Positions 16,862-25,290 are shown, counted from the stretch's first letter. The stretch: 64,000 bases of DNA from Acidisoma sp965199065 (GCF_965199065.1 NZ_CBDAQN010000001.1:186001-250000); one strand, 5' to 3'. Numbers and translations are program-made. The notes: generated by a model not told the origin, from the letters alone.

Positions 16862-18358
16862 CTAGCTCGTCGGCTTGCCGATGTGGCCGATTGCGAGGCC
16901 CTCTCCTCGCGGATCGGTGATCCAAACGCAGCTCTTGAAGTTGCCCGGCACCCGATCGACGCAGTTCACGGCGTTGGCTCGGCCAGGGTCGGGCACGGCG
17001 GTCCCGAACGCCTGGCCAGACCGGCGCAGCGCGTATTCAGCGGTCAGCGCGGTAGCCAGCGGCGCGCCCTCCTGCCCAGTTCCACCGATTGCTGCCCGGA
17101 ACGAGTTGGTTGGCTTGTTCCAGATGAGAGCGGCCGAGAGCAGGGGCGCTTGGCCATGCGTCGGCGCAGCGGCGAGGAGGATGCCGGTGCCGGGCGCTAT
17201 GCGGCCCGTTCCAAAGAGGTTGTTCATGGTGAGCGTGCAGGCGACCGCGCCGCCCGAGCCGTCGAGGGTTACAAAGCTGGTTGAGGCGGCGAGGGGCGGA
17301 AGGTGCCCTCCTGACAGATCGCGGTCTTTCAGCAACGCCGCCGGATCAGCGGCGTCCAGGCCAGAGCGATAAGCGGTGGCGACCGCGAGCGCGGCGGCAT
17401 TGGCACCCGCGATATCTGTGGGGTCGCGCCGCAGCTGAGCAAACGCCGCCGCGGCCGCCAATCCTCCGTCCGCCGGAGGCGGCAGAAATGCGAGAACGTT
17501 TCCGCCGTCATGCAGGGCGATCGGTGCCTCCTCATGCGGGACGGCATGGCTAAGGTCAGCCATGGAGATCGGACCGCCTGCCATCGCCGAGGCCGACACC
17601 AGAGTTTGTGCAGTGTCGCCCTGGTAGAGGTCGATGACCCCCTTGGTCCGCAGGGCGTCCAGCGTGTTGGCGAGGTCCGGCTGCACCATCGTCTGCCCCA
17701 CGGCCAGGGGCGCACCGTCCGCGGTTCCGAATACGGAACGCGCGGCGGGGTCGGCAAGCAGCGGGCCGGAAACAACGGAAAGATCGTGCTCGAAGGCCTG
17801 AGACACAGGCACGCCGAGTGCGGCCAATCGTTGTGCGGGTCCGACAAGCTGCTGAATTGGCGTAAATCCATAGACCGCCTGCATGAGCAGCAGGCCGCGC
17901 GGGGTCATCGGCACGGCGGCGGGGCGGTCTCCACCGCCCGAGGCCGCCTGTGGCACAAAGACGAAAGCCTGCGGGTCGGCCTCACCTCCGGTCTTCACGA
18001 ACGGCGAGTAGGCGAGGCAGGCACCGCCGCCACCGATCGAGGCGCGGGACGGGAGCGTCACCATCAGCGCGAAACCTACGGCGACCGCGGCGTCCGCTGC
18101 TGTGCCGCCAGCGGCCAGGATTGCGCGACCAACTTCAGCCGCTTGAGGCTCATCGGCGATCACGACGCCAGACCATTGAGCCGTGGGCACACCAGGGACA
18201 GAAGCCTGCGAAGGGTCTGGACCAGCGCCGGGCAGCCGATGGTTGAACCAGCTCCCGCAGCCGCTGAGTATCAGCGCCAGCGAGACGAGCGCGGCAGTGG
18301 AGCGGAACGAGGTGCTCGCCTGGGAGAAACGGTGGGGCGAGGCGGTGAAAGGTGCCAT
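16862..18358 (-). CDS. Gamma-glutamyltransferase-like lipoprotein, altered active site
   Basis: A 498-residue Ntn-hydrolase-fold protein with a lipoprotein signal (LALILSGCG), so it would be anchored in the cell envelope. The GGT-type C-terminal subunit is clear (ACTLTMNNLFGTGRIAPGTGILL). At the autocleavage and catalytic site the canonical Thr-Thr-His-Tyr-Ser reads Ser-Thr-Ser-Phe-Val. The RETAP segment that binds the glutamyl carboxylate is replaced by DRPAAVP. It could still self-process through Ser, but activity on glutathione is doubtful. The start is one of three consecutive ATG codons at 18358-18364; the longer upstream frame crosses a divergent promoter region. Confidence 0.78.
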   Translation of the reverse strand: MAPFTASPHRFSQASTSFRSTAALVSLALILSGCGSWFNHRLPGAGPDPSQASVPGVPTAQWSGVVIADEPQAAEVGRAILAAGGTAADAAVAVGFALMVTLPSRASIGGGGACLAYSPFVKTGGEADPQAFVFVPQAASGGGDRPAAVPMTPRGLLLMQAVYGFTPIQQLVGPAQRLAALGVPVSQAFEHDLSVVSGPLLADPAARSVFGTADGAPLAVGQTMVQPDLANTLDALRTKGVIDLYQGDTAQTLVSASAMAGGPISMADLSHAVPHEEAPIALHDGGNVLAFLPPPADGGLAAAAAFAQLRRDPTDIAGANAAALAVATAYRSGLDAADPAALLKDRDLSGGHLPPLAASTSFVTLDGSGGAVACTLTMNNLFGTGRIAPGTGILLAAAPTHGQAPLLSAALIWNKPTNSFRAAIGGTGQEGAPLATALTAEYALRRSGQAFGTAVPDPGRANAVNCVDRVPGNFKSCVWITDPRGEGLAIGHIGKPTS

Positions 18359-18517
18359 CATCATGTCCGCGCGAAGCGCGCTACTCCAGATCGGTTCACA
18401 GGCATTTGGTTCGTGCAGCCGAAAGGTGCCATAAACGCCTTCAATAGGCGCGGCAACCGCATGGTGATGGTGCGTTGTGCCGCGTCGCCGTCGCTCTCTG
18501 TCATGGAGGTTCCCGCC

Positions 18518-19288
18518 ATGGTGTCTCGTCTCGCCTTTGCAGCATGCGCTGTGGCCGCCGGGCTTCTTGCTTCCGCGCCTCAGGGCTTCGCGCAGCAAAG
18601 CATGCCGGTCGCTCCTGGTTCGGCCCTTTCGCCCGCTCAACGTGCCGAGGTGATCGCGCTGATCCGGCAGGAGCTGGTGGAGGACCCATCGGTTCTGCGT
18701 GCCGCCATCGCATCTCTTCAGGCGCAGGATCAGGCCTCTCAGGCGCAGGCTCAGAGCAATGCCATCGCGTCGCAGCAGAAGGCGTTGACCGGCAACGCGG
18801 CCGATCCCGAGATCGGCAATCCACGAGCCCGAATCTCGGTCGTCGAGTTTTACGACACGCGCTGCCCGTACTGCCGTGAGATGCGGTCGGAGCTGACGGC
18901 GTTGGCTCAGCAGGATGAGAACGTCCGGATCGTATTCAAGGACATCCCGATTCTCGGCCCGAACAGCGTCATCGAGGCGCGTGCCTTGCTCGCCGCGCAG
19001 CGCCAGGGTGGATACGCCGCGATGCAGGCTGCCATCATGAGTGACAACGCACTGCCGACCGCCTCGGATTTGCGCGCGACAGCCACTCGCCTGGGGTTGA
19101 ACGCGGACAAACTGATGCGGGACATGGCTGATCCGGCCATCGCCGCTCGGCTAGCCGCTAATACGGCGCTCGCCCAGTACCTCGGCATTAACGGCACCCC
19201 GGCCTTCGTGATCGGCAGTCAACTTGTGCCGGGGGCGATCAGCCTCGATGACCTGCAGAAGTTGGTCGATCAGGCTCAGGCCGGTTGA
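18518..19288 (+). CDS. DsbA-family periplasmic thiol oxidoreductase (Com1-like)
   Basis: A 256-residue secreted thioredoxin-fold protein. The start ATG follows GGAGG by eight bases. A Sec signal ends near AQGFAQ, then comes a helical Gln/Ala-rich N-terminal extension (about 30-85), as in Com1/ScsC-like DsbA relatives, and the thioredoxin domain with active site CPYC (FYDTRCPYCREM). The cis-proline loop is NGTPAFVIG. It probably forms or shuffles disulfides in exported proteins; the extension may mediate oligomerisation. It stands alone between divergent and convergent neighbours. Confidence 0.88.
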   Translation: MVSRLAFAACAVAAGLLASAPQGFAQQSMPVAPGSALSPAQRAEVIALIRQELVEDPSVLRAAIASLQAQDQASQAQAQSNAIASQQKALTGNAADPEIGNPRARISVVEFYDTRCPYCREMRSELTALAQQDENVRIVFKDIPILGPNSVIEARALLAAQRQGGYAAMQAAIMSDNALPTASDLRATATRLGLNADKLMRDMADPAIAARLAANTALAQYLGINGTPAFVIGSQLVPGAISLDDLQKLVDQAQAG

Positions 19289-19291
19289 ACT

Positions 19292-19972
19292 CTATGGCGC
19301 CAGCGGAAAGCGCTGCGCTACAAGAAATGGCTGGCCCTCCGCGCGCTGTGTGAAGACACTCAATGAGGATACTTGGCGCGGCAGAGCCAAAGCATCCGCG
19401 AAGAAAGCCTCGGCGATCGGGCGGGCTGAAGCCATCTCAGCCTCATCCAGACGGCGGCTGAGCGTGATGTGGAAGCGCCAGAGGCCGAACACGTAAGGAT
19501 AGCCCCAGCGCTCCAGCATCTCATCTTCGGCCTTCGTCAGTCCGTGCCGCCGGCGACGAGCCAATTCCGCCGGACCGGGTGGTTCGCGGAACCGGTCCAG
19601 CGCCGCCACGGCCTGATCCGCAAGCGATTGGAGATCAGGACTCGCCTCCTGTTCTCGCAAGGCGAGGAAGCCATCCATATTCTCGACCGCCAGTGGCGGC
19701 AGTGGAAAAGATTTTGTCCGTGCCGCGAGTTCGGCGACGCCCGCTGCAAAATCCTCGTAACGTGTTCCAGGAACGAGGCGCATCGGCGGCTTGAGCGTCG
19801 CGTGCAGTCCATAGAGCGCCGGCTCGTCGGTGAGGTTCGGGACGCCGCTGCCGGCGGGCTGGGCAAGGCCTGCGCCAGTCTCAGGATCGCGGCCGAGCCA
19901 CCGGTTGCCAGTTGCCCAGAGCGGATCATCCAGCTCCGGCGCGTAGTAGACTGCAGCGCGGAATGTGGTCAT
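19292..19972 (-). CDS. DUF1045 phosphonate-metabolism protein (2H phosphoesterase fold)
   Basis: A 226-residue protein matching the DUF1045/TIGR03223 family found in carbon-phosphorus lyase operons. It shows the two HxT motifs of 2H phosphoesterases, HAT at 57-59 (LYGLHATLKPP) and HIT at 168-170 (WRFHITLSRR). It begins inside the end of phnM (ATGA overlap) and is therefore coupled to it. The family is thought to act on a cyclic or pyrophosphorylated ribose intermediate, but its reaction is not established. The stop lies three bases from the convergent DsbA-like gene. Confidence 0.85.
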   Translation of the reverse strand: MTTFRAAVYYAPELDDPLWATGNRWLGRDPETGAGLAQPAGSGVPNLTDEPALYGLHATLKPPMRLVPGTRYEDFAAGVAELAARTKSFPLPPLAVENMDGFLALREQEASPDLQSLADQAVAALDRFREPPGPAELARRRRHGLTKAEDEMLERWGYPYVFGLWRFHITLSRRLDEAEMASARPIAEAFFADALALPRQVSSLSVFTQRAEGQPFLVAQRFPLAP

Positions 19973-21105
19973 GCGACGCGCTCGCCTCGCCGCCAGACGC
20001 CGAGGACGATGGGCATGCCCTCGTGAAGGCGGACACGCACCAGGTCTGCGCTGCGCCCAACCTCAATGCGCCCGCGATCCATAAGGGACGCCATCTTCGC
20101 CGGCCGGTCAGTGATCAGTAGGATCGCCTGGGGGAGCGTGATCTCTCCGATTGCGGTTGCCATGATTGCGGCTTCGAGCAGGCTCGCGGGCACGTAGTCG
20201 GAGGCGAACGCGTCGACGGCCCCGGCGCGCAGCAGGTCAGCCGCGGCGACGTTGCCCGAATGAGAGCCTCCGCGAACGATGTTCGGTGCTCCGGCAATGA
20301 CCTCCATATCGTGAGCCCGTGCGGCGAGAGCCGCCTCCATGGAGACCGGGAACTCCGAAATACGAATCCCGTCGGCGGCGTTTTCAGCCACCTCCTCGGC
20401 GGTCCGGTCGTCGTGGCTCGCCAGGGCGACCGGCCGGCCTTGCATCCGGTTCAGCACCACGCGTTTGTTGCGATCCCTCCAGCGCAGGCGCCCCTCACGG
20501 TGATGTTCGACCCGGGCATCGATCTCAGGCTCCGTCAGTCCGTCGCGGCGCAGGATCGCGCGAAACTGCGAAATGTCCCCCCACTGGCCAACTCCCGGCG
20601 AATGATCCATGAGGCTGACGAGCGCCAAGCGCTTGTGGTCGGCATAGGGGTCGAAGAGCGCCTCCATGTCGGGCGCGGGAAGCTCGCAGCGGAGGTGAAT
20701 GAGGTGCTCGGACTTCAGCAGTCCGGCATCTGTCAGCGCGTCGAGATCGGCGACGCCCTCGACGAACGTACGCTTGCGGTCCTCTTCAAAGCCCAGGTCT
20801 CCGACGCAGAAGGAGTCCAGAACCGTCGTGACGCCAGCCCCCGCGCATTGCGCGTCGTGAGCCACCATGGCGGAACGCGACGGCCAGCGGGCGTTGATGC
20901 GCGGCTGAACCTGCCGTTCGAGATTGTCGGTGTGGAGGTCGATGATGCCCGGTATGAGCAGGTCGCCCTCCAGATCCAGCGAGCCGGCGACGTTGCTGCC
21001 GCTGCCATCGATCCGGGCAATACTCGAGCCGGTTGTCGCCAGGCTTCCGTTCAGGACTTCATCTGGCAGAACAAGACGAGCGTTGGTAAATACAAGTCCG
21101 CTCAT
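19969..21105 (-). CDS. phnM: PhnM, ribose-methylphosphonate triphosphate diphosphatase
   Basis: A 378-residue amidohydrolase-fold enzyme of phosphonate breakdown. It removes pyrophosphate from alpha-D-ribose 1-methylphosphonate 5-triphosphate. Diagnostic PhnM features are the metal motif HTDN (58-61) in place of the usual HxH, followed by LERQVQPR, the MDHSPG segment, ASHDDRT, GAPNIVRGGSHSGN and the near-terminal SDYVPASLL. DUF1045 overlaps its stop. The remaining C-P lyase genes (phnGHIJKL) are not in the window, so this pair is either an outlying part of a split phn locus or has been recruited for another phosphoribosyl substrate. Confidence 0.9.
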   Translation of the reverse strand: MSGLVFTNARLVLPDEVLNGSLATTGSSIARIDGSGSNVAGSLDLEGDLLIPGIIDLHTDNLERQVQPRINARWPSRSAMVAHDAQCAGAGVTTVLDSFCVGDLGFEEDRKRTFVEGVADLDALTDAGLLKSEHLIHLRCELPAPDMEALFDPYADHKRLALVSLMDHSPGVGQWGDISQFRAILRRDGLTEPEIDARVEHHREGRLRWRDRNKRVVLNRMQGRPVALASHDDRTAEEVAENAADGIRISEFPVSMEAALAARAHDMEVIAGAPNIVRGGSHSGNVAAADLLRAGAVDAFASDYVPASLLEAAIMATAIGEITLPQAILLITDRPAKMASLMDRGRIEVGRSADLVRVRLHEGMPIVLGVWRRGERVA

Positions 21106-21281
21106 GGACGAGGCCGGTCGATCGGGCTGGTCGGGTTCACGGGAGTGCAGTGAAGCATCGGTCGTTCAGCCAAGCTGTCCATGACCTCTTGTTAGACGGT
21201 CTGGCCGCTGAGGTTAATCCCGCTTCTTTTCGATGAACGAGACGCAATACCGTCCGGCCGGATAAACTTAGGACCAGGAAG

Positions 21282-21617
21282 ATGACCACAATCGAGGCGT
21301 TTGAAGCCAGTCTGCCCCAAGCGGAACCGCCGAAGCCACTGGACTTGGCCTTGCAGGCGCTTTGGTGGGCAGGAAAGGGCAATTGGGACCGAGCGCATGC
21401 GTGCGTCCAGCAAGCAGAAGGCACTCCACGCTGCGATCACGTTCATGCCTATCTGCATCGCCAGGAGGGTGACCTCGGAAACGCCTCATATTGGTATCGC
21501 CGGGCGGGGCAGCCGGTTCCCGGCGAACCGCTCGAGGCAGAATGGAAGGCGATTTCCCTCCGGCTACTGCGGACGATGCCGGAAGCTGCCGACGATCCGC
21601 GGAGCCAACCCGGATGA
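21282..21617 (+). CDS. Conserved small hypothetical protein, 111 aa
   Basis: No function is recognised. The protein is soluble, with two helix-turn-helix hairpins reading as one degenerate TPR-like unit (ALQALWWAGKGNWDRAH, then HVHAYLHRQEGDLGNASYWYRRAG). The His/Tyr/Trp-rich YLHRxEGDxxNAxYWYRRAG stretch looks like a conserved motif of small alphaproteobacterial proteins of unknown role. The ATG at 21282 is close behind an AGGA. It is a single gene that converges on the SYLF gene with a shared hairpin between them. Confidence 0.6.
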   Translation: MTTIEAFEASLPQAEPPKPLDLALQALWWAGKGNWDRAHACVQQAEGTPRCDHVHAYLHRQEGDLGNASYWYRRAGQPVPGEPLEAEWKAISLRLLRTMPEAADDPRSQPG

Positions 21618-21627
21618 AGTCAAAATA

Positions 21628-21658
21628 GAGGGCAGGCACCGGTTCGGCGCCCGCCCTC
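21628..21658 (-). terminator. Terminator between two convergent genes
   Basis: A 13-base-pair stem with two A-C mismatches (GAGGGCAGGCACC against GGCGCCCGCCCTC), loop of five, just after the SYLF gene stop. On the minus strand it is followed by TATTTTGAC, giving a modest U-tract. It may also stop transcription of the small plus-strand gene. Confidence 0.6.
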
Positions 21659-21664
21659 AGAAAG

Positions 21665-22354
21665 TCAGAGCACGTCTAAGGAGTGCACGAGGGGTGCGGC
21701 GGCAGGATTGTGTGCCAGGCGCTCGAGCACGATTTCGCCGCTCGTCAGAGGCCGTCCGTAGTAGGACGAGTTCATGTCACCGTTCGGCTGAACCAGGGTT
21801 CCGGCTAGACTGATCCCGGCATACACGCCCGAGGACGAGGCCCAGACGATGATATCGGCGCCGGCGTTGGTGGTCGTGGCGCCCGCTACGGTCGAGCCCA
21901 GCGTCGCGACAGCGATGCCGGCATTGGCGCCGATCTCGAACTTGTTCGCCATCAGGGCGTGCAGCGCTCGCTCGCTCATGATGAACATGATCATCTCGGA
22001 TTCCTGCGCGCCGATCTGAAGGCCGAAGCTGCCCGAGGCGACGGTATAGAACGCCGGGTTGCTCCAGCTGCCGTTAATCCCGCGAGCCATCAGAACCGCC
22101 CGGCCGCCTTCGCCCCCGAAGAAAAAGCCGGCCTTGAAGATCTGCGGTGCGATCAGAATGGCGTGTGCCCGGGAGATCAGCTGCAGGGCGTTACCGAACT
22201 CCTTATCGTGACGAAGGTCCTGCAGCGTGCCAAGCGCGTGGTCGACAACGGCCTGGGGGCCGGAATCAGCCCGTGCTGCATCGATCGGCAAGCCTGTCGT
22301 CGCCGCTAGACCTAATGCCGCCGCAATCGGGAAAACCTGTCTGCGCGTTATCAC
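21665..22354 (-). CDS. SYLF-domain (Ysc84-type) lipid-binding protein, secreted
   Basis: A 229-residue exported protein with an N-terminal signal (RRQVFPIAAALGLAATTGLP, cleaved near ARA). The mature part is a SYLF domain: AHAILIAPQIFKAGFFFGGEGGRAVLMAR, then NPAFYTVASGSFGLQIGAQESEMIMFIMS and the final AGATTTNAGADIIVWASSSGVYAGISLAGTLVQ. SYLF domains bind phosphoinositides in eukaryotes; the bacterial role is unknown and may concern envelope lipids or stress. It is a single gene with its own terminator. Confidence 0.88.
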   Translation of the reverse strand: MITRRQVFPIAAALGLAATTGLPIDAARADSGPQAVVDHALGTLQDLRHDKEFGNALQLISRAHAILIAPQIFKAGFFFGGEGGRAVLMARGINGSWSNPAFYTVASGSFGLQIGAQESEMIMFIMSERALHALMANKFEIGANAGIAVATLGSTVAGATTTNAGADIIVWASSSGVYAGISLAGTLVQPNGDMNSSYYGRPLTSGEIVLERLAHNPAAAPLVHSLDVL

Positions 22355-22554
22355 GATCCTACTCCTATCCCCTGATTAAACCGTGGTGCTCAGATATGGG
22401 TGCCGGTGCGTTCCGCAAGCGACGATCAATCTTGCGATAACCTGTTGTTGCGGCGCGGCATTGCTGCCCCATATCGGTGCGTTTTGGGCTGCCGAGTAAC
22501 AGTCTTAGGTTCTGGGCGATCTTCCGGACTACAATAACTAGTTTCGTAGAAAAA

Positions 22555-22974
22555 ATGGCTTTCCAGGCTGCGCTTGCCGTCCTGCGGGGTCTTGATCCAG
22601 TGCAAGCGTCCAATTTCGGTGCCGCCGTCGCAGGTCGCTTCGGACCGCCTTTGCGGGTGTCGAGAGTAGCTGAAAGAAATCTTAGCCTGGCGTTTCCCGC
22701 CCTGGACGGTCAGGCAAGGCGCCACCTCGTGCGCATGATGTGGGAGAGTCTTGGCCGCACGGTGGCCGAACTCCCGCATCTCGCAGAGCTGATGACCTCC
22801 ACCTCAGGCCCAGGCTGGGAGGTGGCCGGCGTCGAAATTCTGCGGGAGCAGGCCGCGCGCGGCGGTCCCGCGATTTTCTTCTCTGGTCACATTGGCAACT
22901 GGGAGATGCTGCCGCCGATCCTGGCCCGGCTCGGCGTCCACATGGGCAGCTTGGCTGCATCGTCGCTGGCCTAA
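22555..22974 (+). pseudogene. Truncated lauroyl/myristoyl acyltransferase (LpxL/HtrB-like)
   Basis: The N-terminal half of a lipid A acyltransferase, 139 residues where the family has about 300. Recognisable are the early helix (ALAVLRGLD), RVAERNLSLAFPALD, VRMMWESLGRTVAELPHL and the start of the catalytic domain, FFSGHIGNWEMLPP, containing the H-x-x-x-x-x-E type active site. The frame then ends abruptly (SLAASSLA, stop), before the rest of the acyltransferase domain. The break lies 32 bases from the 3' end of tRNA-Asn. The first in-frame ATG is at 22477; 22555 is used because similarity begins there. It is almost surely non-functional. Confidence 0.75.
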
Positions 22975-23006
22975 GACGGAAGCCCTCAAGGCGGCGGCTT
23001 AGCTTA

Positions 23007-23082
23007 TGGCTCCCGGAGTAGGACTCGAACCTACGACCGAGCGATTAACAGTCGCTTGCTCTACCAACTGAGCTATCCGGGA
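23007..23082 (-). tRNA. tRNA-Asn (anticodon GTT)
   Basis: A complete 76-base cloverleaf with encoded CCA. The acceptor TCCCGGA pairs with TCCGGGA, the D arm is GCTCAGTTGGTAGAGC, the anticodon loop is CTGTTAA with GTT, and the T arm is TAGGTTCGAGTCCTA. It reads on the minus strand, so its 3' end faces the truncated acyltransferase gene. tRNA 3' ends are common integration sites. Confidence 0.97.
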
Positions 23083-23228
23083 CCAGCAGGCGGCGCACCC
23101 TATAGCGGAGGTGTCACGCTCGTGCAACGCCACTGCCCCATGGCGTCCACGTCCGCGAAGCAGGCCTCTGTTCTCTTCGTCGCCCGCCTTCTCCCGGGCG
23201 CAGAGCCATGCTAGTGACGGCTCGCGGC

Positions 23229-23312
23229 GCGAGAGTGGCGGAACGGTAGACGCAGTCGGCTCAAAATCGACCGGCGCAAGCCATGGGGGTTCGAATCCCC
23301 CCTCTCGCACCA
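23229..23312 (+). tRNA. tRNA-Leu (anticodon CAA)
   Basis: An 84-base class II tRNA with encoded CCA. Acceptor GCGAGAG pairs with CTCTCGC, the D arm contains GGAACGGTAGAC, the anticodon stem is GTCGG/TCGAC around loop CTCAAAA (CAA), followed by a short variable arm and T loop GGTTCGAATCC. It decodes the rare Leu codon TTG. Confidence 0.97.
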
Positions 23313-23431
23313 GGCGGCCTGCCGTGGCTGCATCATGCGCCGTTTCGGCAGATTACAGCTGCCGCATCTTCCCCAGGGCTCATCCGGCCCTAGATCAGGC
23401 CGACCATCCTCCGCAAAGGCCCGTCATCGGA

Positions 23432-24493
23432 ATGCAACTCTTTCAGTGCCAGAAGTGCAGCCAGTTGCTGTATTTCGAGAACACCCTCTGTGAAACCTGC
23501 GGATCGACCCTGGGTTACGAGCCGATTGGCGCCCGGCTGCAGGCGCTGCAGGCGGACGAGGACATTTGGCGTCCGATCGCCGACCCAAGCTATGACTATC
23601 GTTTCTGTGCAAACGCCAAGTACTCCGCGTGCAACTGGCTCATTCCGGCCGAGAACTCTGACTTGTTCTGCCTGGCCTGCCGCCATAACCGCACCATCCC
23701 GGCGTTAGCCGAAGGTGAAAACCTTCTGCGCTGGCAGAAACTCGAATACGCAAAGCACCGGCTTTTCTACCAGCTCATCAAGCTCAGGTTGCCGTTGCCC
23801 ACGAACGCGGAGCTGCCTGGCCACGGGCTGGTGTTCGACTTTCTGGCGGAGGTCCAGCAACCCGGCGCTGCCAAGGTCATGACCGGTCACGACGACGGGC
23901 TCATTACCCTCAATCTTCAGGAAGCTGATGACGCGGCACGGGAGAAGCTCCGGGCCGAGATGCATGAGCCCTACCGCACCCTCCTTGGCCACTTTCGTCA
24001 CGAGATCGGACATTTCTACTGGGACTTGCTGGTCAGAGACGGCGGCAAATTGGACCGGTGCCGCGAGGTCTTCGGCGATGATCGCGACGACTACAATCAG
24101 GCCCTGCAGCGACATTACCAATTCGGCGCCCCGGCTGATTGGCAGGAGCACTTCATTTCACAATATGCGACCACCCATCCGTGGGAGGACTTCGCCGAGA
24201 CCTGGGCACACTACCTCCACATCATCGACACCTTGGAGACAGCCTCCGCCTTTCGTCTCGGCGTTCATCCTGGAAGGATCGATGATCCGGAGCTGCATGC
24301 CGACATAACGTTAAACCCATACGGGGAGGGGCCGGTCGAGGGACTGATCCAGGCATGGTTGCCGCTGACGTTCGCTGTAAACAGCCTGAACCGGAGCATG
24401 GGGATCGCAGACCTATACCCCTTCATCCTTAGCCCGACCGTTGTTACCAAAATGGGTTTCATCCACGATCTTGTTCAGGGCAGGATGAATTAG
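23432..24493 (+). CDS. Zinc-ribbon putative metallopeptidase (Peptidase_Mx/COG4307)
   Basis: A 353-residue cytosolic protein. The N-terminus holds a CxxC...CxxC zinc ribbon (FQCQKCSQLLYFENTLCETCG), with two further Cys pairs near residues 65-85. The C-terminal domain has a metallopeptidase signature HFRHEIGHFYWD (about 187-198) with a downstream Glu in WEDFAETWAHYLH. This matches the conserved 'putative zinc-binding peptidase' family, which has no known substrate. The ATG at 23432 is chosen because the open frame upstream runs through the tRNA-Leu gene. Confidence 0.85.
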   Translation: MQLFQCQKCSQLLYFENTLCETCGSTLGYEPIGARLQALQADEDIWRPIADPSYDYRFCANAKYSACNWLIPAENSDLFCLACRHNRTIPALAEGENLLRWQKLEYAKHRLFYQLIKLRLPLPTNAELPGHGLVFDFLAEVQQPGAAKVMTGHDDGLITLNLQEADDAAREKLRAEMHEPYRTLLGHFRHEIGHFYWDLLVRDGGKLDRCREVFGDDRDDYNQALQRHYQFGAPADWQEHFISQYATTHPWEDFAETWAHYLHIIDTLETASAFRLGVHPGRIDDPELHADITLNPYGEGPVEGLIQAWLPLTFAVNSLNRSMGIADLYPFILSPTVVTKMGFIHDLVQGRMN

Positions 24494-24515
24494 AGAAGCA
24501 ATGCGCAAATAAAAA

Positions 24516-24539
24516 GCCGGCAGAGTTTCCTCTGCCGGC
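24516..24539 (-). terminator. Strong Rho-independent terminator of csbD
   Basis: A perfect 10-base-pair hairpin, GCCGGCAGAG / CTCTGCCGGC, with loop TTTC. On the minus strand it is followed by TTTTTATTT, a full U-tract. It lies 20 bases after the CsbD stop. Confidence 0.9.
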
Positions 24540-24558
24540 CCTATGAAACGATCTTGGC

Positions 24559-24738
24559 CTACTTCGTAGCGTCGCGAACCGTGTCCTTAGCGCCGCCGAC
24601 GGCGTTCTGGACCTTGCCGCCGACCTTCTCGCCCTTGCCCTCGGCTTCGAGCTTCTTGTCGCCAGTGACCTTACCTGCGGCCTCCTTGACGGCGCCTTTG
24701 ACCTGATGGCCGATTCCGGCAGTCCGATCTTTGTCCAT
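24559..24738 (-). CDS. CsbD-family stress-response protein
   Basis: A 59-residue, very hydrophilic Lys/Gly/Ala-rich protein (MDKDRTAGIGHQVKGAVKEA, then GDKKLEAEGKGEKVGGKVQN) that matches CsbD, a small soluble protein induced by general stress in many bacteria; its biochemical role is unknown. It is too short for standard gene cut-offs but is followed by a strong terminator and lies next to another stress gene (GlsB/YeaQ) on the same strand. Confidence 0.88.
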   Translation of the reverse strand: MDKDRTAGIGHQVKGAVKEAAGKVTGDKKLEAEGKGEKVGGKVQNAVGGAKDTVRDATK

Positions 24739-24848
24739 TCACATTCCCCTATCCATCTGCGCTTGTTTGCGCCTTACCCAGAATGATCTTGGTGTGCTCG
24801 GAACCGGCGAAAGAGGAAAACGGATGTCTGTCTGTCACATCGTCGTGA

Positions 24849-24881
24849 GAGGTAGCCGCCCCAATAAAGCGGGACTACCTC
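24849..24881 (-). terminator. Probable terminator of the GlsB/YeaQ gene
   Basis: An inverted repeat GAGGTAG-CCGC / GCGG-GA-CTACCTC with a two-base bulge, ten bases after the stop on the minus strand. There is no long U-tract, so confidence is moderate. Confidence 0.45.
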
Positions 24882-24890
24882 CTGTTGCTT

Positions 24891-25151
24891 TCAAAGGGCG
24901 GAGCGGCGGCTGAATATCGCGTGGTAGATAACGAGCAAGATGATCGCGCCGATGATGGCGACAACCATGCTGTAGATGTTGAAACCCGTAATGCCTGCGG
25001 CGCCGAACTGCTGGAAGATGAAGCCGCCAACAACCGCGCCGACGATGCCCAGCACGATGTCCATCAGGAAGCCTTCACCTGCCCGGTTGACGATTTTGCT
25101 CGCGATGAAGCCCGCGATCAGGCCAAGCACTATCCAGCCGATGATTGACAT
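24891..25151 (-). CDS. GlsB/YeaQ/YmgE-family stress membrane protein
   Basis: An 86-residue integral membrane protein with three hydrophobic segments, each rich in Gly (IIGWIVLGLIAGFIASKI, then DIVLGIVGAVVGGFIFQQFG, then YSMVVAIIGAIILLVIYHAI). This is the transglycosylase-associated/YeaQ family, induced under stress and stationary phase, of unknown biochemical role. The start at 25151 has an AGGAG site upstream; the longer reading adds an unlikely basic tail. It lies beside csbD, and the two probably belong to one stress response. Confidence 0.9.
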   Translation of the reverse strand: MSIIGWIVLGLIAGFIASKIVNRAGEGFLMDIVLGIVGAVVGGFIFQQFGAAGITGFNIYSMVVAIIGAIILLVIYHAIFSRRSAL

Positions 25152-25268
25152 AAGCGATCTCCTGTTGATGGCCCTGCCCTGCTTGGCGGGCAATGGTTGC
25201 TGCCCTCGAAAATGGGATGACCCCGATTAGTTCAAGTGATTGGATCGCGGCTGCCGCAACAACTAGTC

Positions 25269-25290
25269 CCTGTGGCCAATATGCCACAGG
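25269..25290 (-). terminator. Hairpin directly after xylB
   Basis: An eight-base-pair stem CCTGTGGC / GCCACAGG with a six-base loop, starting at the base after the xylB stop codon. The following minus-strand sequence (GACTAGTTGTTG) has only a weak U content. Confidence 0.5.
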
